Origin: JAWPMT01 sp965242775
Lineage (GTDB): Bacteria; Bacteroidota; Bacteroidia; Cytophagales; Cyclobacteriaceae
Direction: 5' to 3'
Length of the DNA stretch: 64,000 nucleotides
NCBI GenBank assembly: GCA_965242775.1
Contig: CBDETI010000005.1
Location: 434,001 to 498,000, forward strand
The translations under genes were made by a program, and so were the position numbers. A model generated the notes under the pieces. It did not search any database, had not been told where the DNA came from, and was given only the letters and a program-made list of their open reading frames with translations. Positions 53,142 to 62,003 of the stretch are shown piece by piece (positions within the stretch are counted from its first letter, which is position 1; each line of letters opens with the position of its first letter).

Positions 53142-55763
53142 CTATTCTGTTCTAAGCGTGGCTGCGGGGTTCAGAAAAGCAGATTTCAAGACCTTATGAC
53201 TTATAATCGCCAGTGTGCCAACCAGAACCGTTGCTACAGGATAGATAATTGACAATGCATTCAACTGCGTCCGGTAAGCAAATAGTTCAAGCCAACGACC
53301 CATTAAGAGGAATCCTAATGGCGTGGCGATAATTGCGGCTATAATCACGAGCAGCAAAAAGCGGCCGGTAAAGAATCCGTATATGCGCAAAGTATGCGCT
53401 CCAAGCACTTTCCGAATCCCGATTTCCTTCCTTGCCGATTGCACTGCGAAGGAAGTAAGCGAAAAGATGCCGGCCATGCATAGCAACAGAGCCACAACAG
53501 TAAAAAAGGCGATGATCTTGGCGAACCTCAAGTCTCTGATATATCTGGCCTCTAATTCCATCTCCAAGAACTTGTAGTCAAAAGGCAAGAGCGGAAAAAG
53601 TTTTGACCACTCCTTTTCCAGGCCGACAAGCGCCTCTACTTGTCGCCCGGAGGAGATTTCCACTATCAGGGATTTTACACCTCTTCCTTCTCTCATGGCA
53701 AACAGGAATGGAGCAATGGGTCGATGCAAGGATTCTGAGTGAAAGTCTTGTACTACGCCAATGACGCGATAAGCTATGGTTTCATCCTCCTCCGAAGTAA
53801 AAATGCGCTTACCTACAATCGTTGTGGGCGTCATTCCCAAGGCTCGCACCGCAGCTTCATTCAGTATAACAGATTGGCCGAGTCCATCATTGCGTTCTAC
53901 CTCAAAAGAACGACCGGCGATCATTTTGAAATTCAAAGTCTCTATTAGGCCAAAATCGATATCATTTTGCCGAATAGCTACGCCTTCTTCCGCTTCTCCG
54001 GAAACAGCCATTCGATATTGGTTATCACTTAAGACTTCCTGGGCTGGCGTATAGCTGGTTCCAGCCACCCCCTTTATACCCGGAATGTTGCTGAAAGCGG
54101 CTTTCACCTTCTCCAGGTGCTGAAGACCCTCTTGCGACTGCAACGGAATTATCACCTTTCCTGTACTGTCAAAACCCAATGGCTTGGCGTCGATATATGC
54201 TAACTGATCAAAGGTGACTTGCGCGGCGAAAATCAGTAGAATACCAATGACAAACTGGAATGTGACCAATACCTTTCTGAGCTTACTGGAACCTTTGGTG
54301 CTGCTTCGCTGGCTGCCTAGAACCCTTTGAAGATTTGATCTGGACAGGTAGAAGGCCGGGTACGTTCCAGCCACAACGCCCGTAAGCAGGGAGATTGGCA
54401 AAAGCATATATAGCTTGCTCATAACCTGCAAAGTGGTAAGCTCCTGTCCTGTCAGGTTTTGGTACCAGGGTAATAGCCAGAAAATCAGCCCGACAGACAA
54501 GATCATCGCCAACAGGCTGATGAGACTGGCCTCACCGAGAAACTGGAAAATAATCATGTTTCGGTGGGCTCCAAACGTCTTTCTCAAACCAATCTCCTTG
54601 CATCGTTCAGATGCCTGCGCGGTAGACATATTGGCGAAGTTGATGCAAGCAATGATGAGAATTAAAGCGCCAATTGTGAGTAACAAATAGAGATACTTAA
54701 TGTCACCGCCATTACCAATTTCGTTTTGGGCCTTCGAGTGTAAATAGATATCGGAAATTGCAATCAACCCGTGGCTATGACTCGGTTGGTCGACATGCTT
54801 GCCAATGAACTCGGGTATCTTGTCTTTGAAAGATGTAAGATTGAAACCCTCATTGACTTTTAAATAGGTATATAGAAAGTTATTGCCCGCCATTCGGTCG
54901 TTGTTAGCCACGAATTTGCCAATCGACCCGCTCCCCATGGAACAAATAAATGCAGGAGTCAAGTGTGAAGGATTTATCTGATTATCGAAAACTCCAGTGA
55001 CCAGGTACTCGGAACTGCCATAGTCATTTACTATCGTCAACGACTTTCCCAGAGCATCAGAATTTTCGAAGTATTTCTCAGCAAGGTTCTTAGATAAGAC
55101 GATACGCTGGGGTTCGGCTAACATCGTGTGCGGGTTACCCTTCAAAACGGGATAGGTTAAAACATCGAAGAGTGTACTATCAGCAAAATAACCCCCGGTT
55201 TCAGCAAAAGACCTGTTTCCTACCCTAATGATGTTCTTATCTACACCTAGAAACCCAACTATCCTTGCCGCTTTTACCACCTCAGGTAAGTCCGCCGTGA
55301 TCCGACGCGCCAAGCCAGGCGGAGTGGTTGCCATTTCTACAGATTCTCCATTGATAACTGTTTCAGTCGTGAGTCTGAAAATTCGGCTGACATCTTTGTG
55401 GTGCTTATCAAAGCCAATTTCTGATTCTACGAATAGCAAAATATAAAAGAGACTCACCATGCCTATTGTAAGACCAATCACATTCACGATGGCGTAATCC
55501 TTGTGTCTTGAGAAATTCCTAAAGGAGGTAACCATATAATTTCTAACCATGGCAGCGTGATCTCCTAGCCAAAAATTCGGATGCTTCATGAGACTCCCTC
55601 TCATTAGTTTCATCACTTCAAGAAGGAAGAGTAACTGAGCTTTCCATTTGGTATGTCTGGTTAAGTGATGCCAATAATTTTCTTCAAGATCCCCTCTGAT
55701 ATCCAGGTAAAATTCCTCTTTACAAAACCACTTAAAAATTCTCTCCGCAATCGCCTTAATCAT
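53142..55763 (-). CDS. ABC permease with N-terminal permease-prefix domain (FtsX/MacB type)
   Basis: 873 residues, paralog of the permease at 50047. Prefix ~1-75 (FYLDIRGDLEENYWHHLTRH), helix ~92-115, periplasmic domain, FtsX ~360-480 (ASERCKEIGLRKTFGAHRNM), helix ~505-525, second periplasmic domain and C-terminal FtsX ~750-868 (QSARKEIGIRKVLGAHTLRI). It overlaps the PadR gene upstream by 8 bp. The two PadR-permease pairs stand in tandem in the same orientation, consistent with duplication of the unit, though the sequences have diverged clearly. Confidence 0.88.
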   Translation of the reverse strand: MIKAIAERIFKWFCKEEFYLDIRGDLEENYWHHLTRHTKWKAQLLFLLEVMKLMRGSLMKHPNFWLGDHAAMVRNYMVTSFRNFSRHKDYAIVNVIGLTIGMVSLFYILLFVESEIGFDKHHKDVSRIFRLTTETVINGESVEMATTPPGLARRITADLPEVVKAARIVGFLGVDKNIIRVGNRSFAETGGYFADSTLFDVLTYPVLKGNPHTMLAEPQRIVLSKNLAEKYFENSDALGKSLTIVNDYGSSEYLVTGVFDNQINPSHLTPAFICSMGSGSIGKFVANNDRMAGNNFLYTYLKVNEGFNLTSFKDKIPEFIGKHVDQPSHSHGLIAISDIYLHSKAQNEIGNGGDIKYLYLLLTIGALILIIACINFANMSTAQASERCKEIGLRKTFGAHRNMIIFQFLGEASLISLLAMILSVGLIFWLLPWYQNLTGQELTTLQVMSKLYMLLPISLLTGVVAGTYPAFYLSRSNLQRVLGSQRSSTKGSSKLRKVLVTFQFVIGILLIFAAQVTFDQLAYIDAKPLGFDSTGKVIIPLQSQEGLQHLEKVKAAFSNIPGIKGVAGTSYTPAQEVLSDNQYRMAVSGEAEEGVAIRQNDIDFGLIETLNFKMIAGRSFEVERNDGLGQSVILNEAAVRALGMTPTTIVGKRIFTSEEDETIAYRVIGVVQDFHSESLHRPIAPFLFAMREGRGVKSLIVEISSGRQVEALVGLEKEWSKLFPLLPFDYKFLEMELEARYIRDLRFAKIIAFFTVVALLLCMAGIFSLTSFAVQSARKEIGIRKVLGAHTLRIYGFFTGRFLLLVIIAAIIATPLGFLLMGRWLELFAYRTQLNALSIIYPVATVLVGTLAIISHKVLKSAFLNPAATLRTE

Positions 55764-56097
55764 AATTCAGCACGTTTATGAGTTTTTTTGGAATGGCATT
55801 CCACAAGTCAGTGCGTACACTTTTATTGTAAGCCAGCGCTTTTAGACCGTAAGCTGTGATCGTAAAGTACAATTTCGGCCGTCCACCTCTTTCGGTACTG
55901 CCCTCCCCCTTTTCAGAAATAAGATATCCCTTGTTCTCCATCCTCCGGAGTGCTGATTGCAGCGCACCAATACTCACCGACCTTTGTAACCTGGACTGTA
56001 TTTCCTCTTTGATACTGAAACCGTAGGCTTCTTCATGTAATACCGCGACAGTCAGCAAAACGACTTCTTCAAACTCACCTAGCTGAAATTTTTTCAT
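55756..56097 (-). CDS. PadR-family transcriptional regulator
   Basis: 113 residues, paralog of the PadR protein at 52722: LGEFEEVVLLTVAVLHEEAY, GFSIKEEIQSRLQRSVSIGA, LQSALRRMENKGYLISEKGE and a basic wing (ERGGRPKLYFTIT). Overlaps the permease start by 8 bp, so the regulator and permease are translationally coupled. Two nearly identical 20-bp repeats lie upstream (56107-56171). Confidence 0.9.
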   Translation of the reverse strand: MKKFQLGEFEEVVLLTVAVLHEEAYGFSIKEEIQSRLQRSVSIGALQSALRRMENKGYLISEKGEGSTERGGRPKLYFTITAYGLKALAYNKSVRTDLWNAIPKKLINVLNYD

Positions 56098-56106
56098 AAG
56101 GGTTTT

Positions 56107-56171
56107 TTCTTAAATGTAGTAAAACCCAAAACTAGGAAGGAATTAGGTAATTTCCTAAATGTAGTAAAACC
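56107..56171. promoter_or_regulatory. Two 20-bp direct repeats upstream of a PadR gene
   Basis: TTCTTAAATGTAGTAAAACC (56107-56126) and TTCCTAAATGTAGTAAAACC (56152-56171) differ at one base and are 45 bp apart. On the minus strand each contains TACATTTA, a -7-like box, so they may be tandem promoters, PadR operators, or both. The same core (CTAAWTGWAGTWWWA) recurs upstream of the second PadR gene at 53064. Confidence 0.5.
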
Positions 56172-56210
56172 TAATAGAAAGCGGATGCTGTTAAAAACTG
56201 TCTCGACTAC

Positions 56211-57455
56211 TCATCCGAACCTATCGGGGGACAGCTGGTTGATATCGATCGATGGTACGCTTTCGGCAGCCAGGTGGCCTATGATCTCCCCAGTGCCCGG
56301 GGCCATACTTACTCCCATCATGCCATGACCGGAACCCACGATTAAATTGGGTACTTTACCACTGCGCCCTATGTAGGGCAAGCCATCCGGAGAGCATGGT
56401 CTAAGGCCGGACCAGACCGTCTCAGTTTTGAAATGCTGAGCGCTAAATGCTGGAAAATAATCAGGGACTGACGCTTTGATACCTGCCACCCGCTTTTCGC
56501 TGATTCGATGGTTTAGGCCTGCAATCTCCATGGTTCCGGCAAGGCGAAGCCCCTGCGACATGGGTGTGACAGCCACCTTGGCTTCTGTCAGAATAGAACA
56601 GTACCTTGGGCGTACGGGCGGCTGTGTCAGGTCCAGACTATAGCCCTTGCCCCCTTGCAACAAACACTTGATCCCTAATTTCCTCGCCAGTGTCGCGGAC
56701 CAGGTCCCCGCGGCCAGGACGTATTGATCCGAGCGTATTTCTTCATTGGGCGTTCTTATGTGGTCAATGCGCTTGTTTTTGAGAGACCAATGAGTGACTT
56801 CAGAAAATTCAAGTAGACGGACACCTTGAGACCGGAGGTACACCAATAGTCGTTCCATAAGCCTGGAGGGTGTCAAAAAGGCATCTTGCGGATAATATAC
56901 TGCCCCGCAGACATCCAAGGGAAAGCCAGGATCCATTGCCTGCACTGCTTTTGCATCAAGCAGGTCGGCATTGATATTCAGTTTCCCGGCCAATTCAGCG
57001 ACCCTCGCCTCCTGATCTAAGTACTTTTGGGACTTACAGTACATAATCAAGCCATCGTTTCGTAAACCAAACTCTCCCAACTCGAGCTCGTTGTAGAGTT
57101 TCTTACTACGGAGATTAAGTTGTTTCAGGATTTCGCCGGAATTCCTGACATGTGATGCGGTTGCAGACCTGTAGAATCTCCAGGCCCATTGCCAGAGCGC
57201 CAAGTCCAGTTTCGGCCTTAGATAAAATGGGCTCGCAGGATTGAACATCCACCTGATCCCTTTGGATATCATTCCCGGTTGAGCCAATGGAACGAAATGA
57301 CTGGGAACCACCATGCCGGCATTCCCCAGAGAACATCCCTCCAAGAAACTCCCTTTGTCAACAACTGTTACATCAAACCCTCGTCGAACAAGGAAATAAG
57401 CGCTAAAAAGACCAATAATGCCCCCGCCAATGACTGTAATACTGCCATGACTCAT
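56211..57455 (-). CDS. FAD-dependent D-hydroxyproline dehydrogenase (D-amino acid dehydrogenase family)
   Basis: 414 residues. N-terminal FAD-binding loop TVIGGGIIGLFSAYFLVRRG (about 7-26) and VVDKGS near 32-37. Pattern of DadA-type oxidoreductases: LGNAGMVVPSHFVP near 43-56, FRLAGTMEIAGL-type strand near 300-310, WSGLRPCSPDGLPYIGRSG near 348-366 and a final GHGMMGVSMAPGTG near 376-389. In the operon it would oxidise cis-4-hydroxy-D-proline to 1-pyrroline-4-hydroxy-2-carboxylate. Its single-polypeptide form resembles the dehydrogenase of Sinorhizobium/Pseudomonas type clusters. Start overlaps the epimerase stop by 4 bp. Confidence 0.87.
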   Translation of the reverse strand: MSHGSITVIGGGIIGLFSAYFLVRRGFDVTVVDKGSFLEGCSLGNAGMVVPSHFVPLAQPGMISKGIRWMFNPASPFYLRPKLDLALWQWAWRFYRSATASHVRNSGEILKQLNLRSKKLYNELELGEFGLRNDGLIMYCKSQKYLDQEARVAELAGKLNINADLLDAKAVQAMDPGFPLDVCGAVYYPQDAFLTPSRLMERLLVYLRSQGVRLLEFSEVTHWSLKNKRIDHIRTPNEEIRSDQYVLAAGTWSATLARKLGIKCLLQGGKGYSLDLTQPPVRPRYCSILTEAKVAVTPMSQGLRLAGTMEIAGLNHRISEKRVAGIKASVPDYFPAFSAQHFKTETVWSGLRPCSPDGLPYIGRSGKVPNLIVGSGHGMMGVSMAPGTGEIIGHLAAESVPSIDINQLSPDRFG

Positions 57456-58462
57456 ATTACCTGAAAACCAAAAGCGTAAGGGTCTCGCTCATCCAAAATG
57501 ATGTGATTGTAACCCGTGACCTGCGCCCATCCCTGGACACTTGGTACAATCGCTGGCACTGCACCCACCTGGGTCTCACCTATTATTTCACCGACAAACT
57601 TTGAACCAATATAGCTCTCATGAATAAACGCCTCTCCCACGGCTTGCTGGCCTGTGAAGTATCGCTGAGCCATTCTTGCAGAAGTACCCGTACCACATGG
57701 TGACCGGTCAATCGCCTTGTCTCCGTAGAATACGGCGTTTCTTCCTGTAGATTGGACATCAAGGGGTTCCCCGGTCCAAAGGAGGTGCGAAACATCCCTG
57801 ATCGTGGGGTCTTCCGGATGTATAAAATGATCAGGATAATGTTCATTTATTGATTTGCGAATTTGCTGGCTCCATGAAATAAGTGATGCCGCTGTATGAT
57901 CCTGAACACCTGAGAAATGATCTTGAGGATCGATGATCGCATAGAAATTTCCCCCATAGGCCACATCAAATGTCAACTCTCCCAGGTCAGGACAGTCCAC
58001 CTTAAGGCCCTCAGCGGCAAGAAACGATGGCACATTTTTTAATTTCACCCATTCCACGTGCCTACCCTCCTGCTTGTATTCCACAGTAACCAACCCCGCT
58101 GGAGTCTCGATCCTTAATTCCCCAGGATTTTTTGGGGCGACAAACCCCTCTTCAATGGCTATGGTCACGGTGCCAATGGTACCGTGACCACACATTGGCA
58201 GGCATCCACTGGTCTCGATAAACAAGACACCCACGTCATTGACCGGATCGGAAGGCGGATAAAGAATACTTCCCGACATCATGTCGTGACCTCTGGGTTC
58301 AAACATTAATCCCTTCCTTATCCAGTCAAATTCTTGCAGGAAATGCTGTCGCTTCTCGCTCATATTGGCACCCTTTAACTCCGGGCCACCACCTGCGACT
58401 AACCTGACCGGATTGCCGCAGGTATGACCGTCCACGCATAAAAAAGTCTTCCTGATGCTCAT
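57452..58462 (-). CDS. 4-hydroxyproline 2-epimerase (proline racemase family)
   Basis: 336 residues. Both catalytic cysteines of the epimerase type are present: Cys91 in MCGHGTIG and Cys256 in SPCGTGTSARMA (trans-3-hydroxyproline dehydratases have Thr in the second place). DGHTCGNPVRLV near 11-22 is the conserved N-terminal segment. It would convert trans-4-hydroxy-L-proline to cis-4-hydroxy-D-proline in the cytoplasm, the first step of the pathway. Coupled by 4-bp overlaps on both sides (aldehyde dehydrogenase upstream, dehydrogenase downstream). Confidence 0.92.
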   Translation of the reverse strand: MSIRKTFLCVDGHTCGNPVRLVAGGGPELKGANMSEKRQHFLQEFDWIRKGLMFEPRGHDMMSGSILYPPSDPVNDVGVLFIETSGCLPMCGHGTIGTVTIAIEEGFVAPKNPGELRIETPAGLVTVEYKQEGRHVEWVKLKNVPSFLAAEGLKVDCPDLGELTFDVAYGGNFYAIIDPQDHFSGVQDHTAASLISWSQQIRKSINEHYPDHFIHPEDPTIRDVSHLLWTGEPLDVQSTGRNAVFYGDKAIDRSPCGTGTSARMAQRYFTGQQAVGEAFIHESYIGSKFVGEIIGETQVGAVPAIVPSVQGWAQVTGYNHIILDERDPYAFGFQVI

Positions 58463-60009
58463 GATCCGACCACTGCCGCGGTGGTGAACTCCCCGTTGAC
58501 CTTTCTCCAGGTAGGTTGAGCTACCACATCTCGTAACTCAGGCGGAAGAATCGCCTGGGGCGCGTCCTGATAACAAACGGGCCGAACAAATCGCTTAATA
58601 GCACCAGTTCCCTGTGATGTATAGTTGGCATTAGAGGTAGCGGGAAAAGGCCCGCCATGCACCATTGAGTGACATACTTCAACACCCGTGGGCACTCCAT
58701 TGAAGAGGACTCTCCCTGCCATTTGCTCGGCAACGTCTACAAGGACTGGATGTTTCTCCAGGTCCGCCTTGTCGCCTCTGAAAGTCACCGTTAGTTGTCC
58801 TCCAAGACCTTTTAGGACCGACAGGGCTTCCATGTCATTCTTACATCGCACTACGAGTGAAAAAGGGCCGAAGACTTCTTGCTGAAGTACCCCGTTGGAT
58901 AGATAATTTTGAGCAGTAGTCACTGCAATGGTTGGCGATGCGGCCAGTCCCGCGGATGGTATTGAACCTTTCGATAAAATTTCCACACCAGCCGTCTGCA
59001 ATGCCTGTAGATATTTCTTCTGAAAGTTTTTGAATATCCCTTCATGGAGCATTGTTCCACCAACAGCTTGACTGTTTTCGTTGCGCAATGCGTCGATGAA
59101 AGTCTGTGAATCCAAACCCTCCATAAGAATTATGAGGCCAGGCTTTGTGCAAAATTGACCAACTCCCAGTGCCACTGAACCAACCAGCTGTTTTGCAAGC
59201 GCTGACGCCTTACCTGTGATCGCTGACGGAAGAATGATGGTTGGGTTGATACTGCTCATCTCTGCAAATACCGGAATCGGTACTTCCCGCTGTGTCGCCA
59301 TGTCAAGCAATGCTTTGCCTCCCTCGAATGAACCCGTGAAAGCGACTGCTTGAATGTCCGGGTGACACACCAACTCCCTTCCCACTTCAAAATCTGCACC
59401 AATCACGGTCCCGAAAACACCTTCGGGAAGGCCTTCCAAAGCAATGGCCCGCTTAATTGCCTCAGCCACCAGTTGGTTGGTTCCTAAATGCGCATTGTGG
59501 GCCTTGACAATAACCGGATTACCTGCCGCCAAAGCAGAAGCAGTATCAGCCCCGGCAGTGCTGAGTGCCAAGGGAAAATTGGAAGCCGTGAAAATAGCCA
59601 CTGGTCCAACCGGAATTAGCGTTTTTCTAGTGTCGGGTTTAGGGATTGGCTGTCGGCCGGGATCTGCAGTATCTATGGCAATTTCCTTCCAGGAATCGTT
59701 CCTAACCAGGTCGGCAAACAACCGCAACTGATTGACTGTTCTGGTACGTTCACCAATTATTCTTGCCTCCGGCAGACCGGTCTCCTGGCATGCCGTGGCA
59801 ACCAATTCCGGACCAATTTCAAGAATTTCTTCCGCGATAAGTTCCAGAAGTCTGGCTCTGCGAACGCCTTCTACTTTTCTAAAAATACCAGAAGCTGCCC
59901 TGGACCTGGCTACTAAATCTTCTAAATCTTCCAGATTATTGGGCTGGAATCCCGGCGCCAGGGCCTCTCCTGTTATTGGATTAAATGTATGCAATAATCG
60001 AACTGACAT
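58459..60009 (-). CDS. 2,5-dioxovalerate (alpha-ketoglutarate semialdehyde) dehydrogenase
   Basis: 516 residues from the ATG at 60009; a longer frame to 60063 would overlap the preceding gene's end. NADP-type aldehyde dehydrogenase of the KGSADH group: GPVAIFTASNFPLALSTAGA near 134-153, KAHNAHLGTNQLVAEA near 168-183, VAFTGSFEGGKAL near 218, catalytic Glu in FAEMSSINP near 250 and catalytic Cys in GQFCTKPGL near 290. In the operon it oxidises alpha-ketoglutarate semialdehyde, formed from the pyrroline intermediate, to alpha-ketoglutarate. Confidence 0.9.
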   Translation of the reverse strand: MSVRLLHTFNPITGEALAPGFQPNNLEDLEDLVARSRAASGIFRKVEGVRRARLLELIAEEILEIGPELVATACQETGLPEARIIGERTRTVNQLRLFADLVRNDSWKEIAIDTADPGRQPIPKPDTRKTLIPVGPVAIFTASNFPLALSTAGADTASALAAGNPVIVKAHNAHLGTNQLVAEAIKRAIALEGLPEGVFGTVIGADFEVGRELVCHPDIQAVAFTGSFEGGKALLDMATQREVPIPVFAEMSSINPTIILPSAITGKASALAKQLVGSVALGVGQFCTKPGLIILMEGLDSQTFIDALRNENSQAVGGTMLHEGIFKNFQKKYLQALQTAGVEILSKGSIPSAGLAASPTIAVTTAQNYLSNGVLQQEVFGPFSLVVRCKNDMEALSVLKGLGGQLTVTFRGDKADLEKHPVLVDVAEQMAGRVLFNGVPTGVEVCHSMVHGGPFPATSNANYTSQGTGAIKRFVRPVCYQDAPQAILPPELRDVVAQPTWRKVNGEFTTAAVVGS

Positions 60010-60022
60010 AATACATTGATAA

Positions 60023-60934
60023 TCAGTTATTAAAAACTGGTAGTTGTGGTCTAGAAGCGACACTTGCTTCGATCACATCTATCACTCCCTCTCGCTCCTT
60101 ACCCTTCAATGGTTGTCTAGGAGCCCGAACGATTTCGGTGCCTAGGCCTACGATTTCTTCGGCCAGTTTAATATTTTGAACAAGCTTCGGATTGATGTCC
60201 AATTCCAGTAATGGCAAAAACCATCTGAAAATCTCAATGGCCTCTGCAAAGCGGTTGGCTTTGATCAATTGATATATGGCCACCGTTTCTTCAGGGAAAG
60301 CGCAAACAAGGCCAGCTACCCAGCCCTTTGCACCCATGATCATACTTTCGACCGCAAGTGTATCAACGCCACTGAGGATGCTAATGCGGTCGCCAAAGCG
60401 ATTGATCATTCTGGTGACATTCGTGATATCTCGAGTTGATTCCTTCACCGCCTGGATATTTGGACATTCGATTAATTCATCGAACATATCGAGCGTCACT
60501 TCCTTCTTATAATCAATTGGGTTGTTATAGATCATTATAGGCAAGGACGTATTATCCGCTACACTTTTAAAGTAACTCACAGTTTCCTGATCGTCGGCGT
60601 AATACCTCATAGGAGGCAACATCATTAGCCCGTCTGCTCCTTGCTTCTCAGCGGTTTTTGCCACCTGTATGGCCTGTTTTGTGGTCTGTTCCGCAATATT
60701 TAATACTACTGGCACCTGGTCTCCAGTGACTTCTTTGGTTGCTTCAATAAGCGTTGATTTCTCCTTTTCTTCCAACGCACTGGCCTCGCCTAGTGTACCG
60801 CCGAGAATAATACCATTAACACCTGCGTTTAACTGCGCTTGAATATTTTGCTGAAATCCCGGTATATCTAAGTTTAGATCCCGATCAAACTTGGTGGTAA
60901 CTGCAGGAAAAACACCTTCCCATTCTATTTGCAT
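60023..60934 (-). CDS. DapA-family 1-pyrroline-4-hydroxy-2-carboxylate deaminase
   Basis: 303 residues, TIM-barrel of the DapA/NanA family. GGTLGEASAL near 45-54, VVLNIAEQTTKQAIQ, catalytic Tyr in IMIYNNPIDY near 135 and Schiff-base Lys in QAVKESTRD near 165. Its place in a cluster with a 4-hydroxyproline epimerase and KGSADH points to the pyrroline deaminase that yields alpha-ketoglutarate semialdehyde rather than dihydrodipicolinate synthase. First gene of the operon; the AraC regulator is divergent. Confidence 0.87.
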   Translation of the reverse strand: MQIEWEGVFPAVTTKFDRDLNLDIPGFQQNIQAQLNAGVNGIILGGTLGEASALEEKEKSTLIEATKEVTGDQVPVVLNIAEQTTKQAIQVAKTAEKQGADGLMMLPPMRYYADDQETVSYFKSVADNTSLPIMIYNNPIDYKKEVTLDMFDELIECPNIQAVKESTRDITNVTRMINRFGDRISILSGVDTLAVESMIMGAKGWVAGLVCAFPEETVAIYQLIKANRFAEAIEIFRWFLPLLELDINPKLVQNIKLAEEIVGLGTEIVRAPRQPLKGKEREGVIDVIEASVASRPQLPVFNN

Positions 60935-60960
60935 CTTCTTGAATATTGACTGTTGCGATG

Positions 60961-60968
60961 CAAAAGTA
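60961..60968 (-). promoter_or_regulatory. Consensus -7 box of the hydroxyproline operon
   Basis: On the minus strand TACTTTTG is a perfect TAnnTTTG. A TTTT lies 21 bases further upstream as a weak -33. The box ends 26 bases before the ATG at 60934, so the operon would have a short leader of about 20 nt. Confidence 0.45.
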
Positions 60969-61084
60969 TGGAGCGCCGATCCCTTCGGTAAAATAGAATC
61001 TTGATCAATACTGATACTATATTAACCCAATATTGTCATTTATCAAGCAATATGAGTAATTTGAGACCATTGTAGATCGCATTA

Positions 61085-61945
61085 ATGAGAGCACATCCCT
61101 TCAAAATACCGATGTTATCCAACGAGTCCTTCATGGTTCAGGAGGACATCCAATCGACCTTTTATGGGATATTGCATACGCATCCGGAGATTCAAATAAC
61201 CATTATCTTGCAGAGTACGGGGACGCTTTTGGCAGGTGATTACATCGGTCAGTTCAAACCGGGAGATCTTTTTGTCATTGGTTCCGATTGTCCCCACGTG
61301 TTCCGCAATGACCTGGGTCCCACTGGGCATACTGAAGAATATGCGCATTCGATTTCCATTTTTTTGGGTCCACAACTCCTGGAAAGCAGTCCATTGCAAA
61401 TCCCTGAAACTGATGATTTTTTCACCTGGATTGGCAAAACACGAAGTGGCCTTAGGACTAGCGCTGACAGATTAACCAGCGTGAAGCATGATTTTTTGAA
61501 AATCAGAAACGAAGAAGGCTTATCAAAGCTTAGCACGCTCTTGCAAATCATCAACGCACTAAATGCTACGGAGGAAATGGAGGTCCTACTCGAAGAACCA
61601 CTGACTCGCCAGGTAAATGAAGCGCAAGGAAAGCGACTTAAAGAGGTATTCGACTACATTCTTCAAAATTTTACGAATGCAATTTCCGTCGAGGAGATTT
61701 CTGAAGTGGCAGCGATGACCCCCCAGGCTTTCTGCCGATTCTTTAAGCGTAGCACCCGCAAAACATTTACGGCGTTCTTAAATGAATTGCGCGTTTACCG
61801 GGCTACTCAACTCCTCCGAGACAAAGATCTCAGTATCTCGGATGTCTCGTTTCGCTCTGGCTTCAACAATTTATCACATTTTAACCGGCAATTTCTGCTT
61901 TCAAAGAATTGCACACCCTCTATCTACCGGAAGAACAGGATTTAG
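61085..61945 (+). CDS. AraC-family regulator with cupin sensor, putative hydroxyproline operon regulator
   Basis: 286 residues. The N-terminal half is a cupin-like ligand domain (HTHPEIQITIILQSTGTLLA near 31-50, FKPGDLFVIGSDCPHVF near 57-73). The C-terminal ~100 residues are an AraC DNA-binding domain (VEEISEVAAMTPQAFCRFFK, LSISDVSFRSGFNNLSHFNR, CTPSIYRKNR). It is cytosolic, unlike the other AraC proteins here. It is divergent from the hydroxyproline operon with 150 bp between, the usual arrangement for a specific regulator. A hydroxyproline-derived ligand is likely but unproven. Confidence 0.87.
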   Translation: MRAHPFKIPMLSNESFMVQEDIQSTFYGILHTHPEIQITIILQSTGTLLAGDYIGQFKPGDLFVIGSDCPHVFRNDLGPTGHTEEYAHSISIFLGPQLLESSPLQIPETDDFFTWIGKTRSGLRTSADRLTSVKHDFLKIRNEEGLSKLSTLLQIINALNATEEMEVLLEEPLTRQVNEAQGKRLKEVFDYILQNFTNAISVEEISEVAAMTPQAFCRFFKRSTRKTFTAFLNELRVYRATQLLRDKDLSISDVSFRSGFNNLSHFNRQFLLSKNCTPSIYRKNRI

Positions 61946-62003
61946 CAGGCGGAATCTAAACCATACAGCCTAGTTTTACATCGAGGAACAAACGCACTCA
62001 ACT

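Noticed and set aside
60010..60063. N-terminal extension of the aldehyde dehydrogenase
   Set aside because: Overlaps the end of the deaminase gene; the ATG at 60009 starts directly at family-like sequence.
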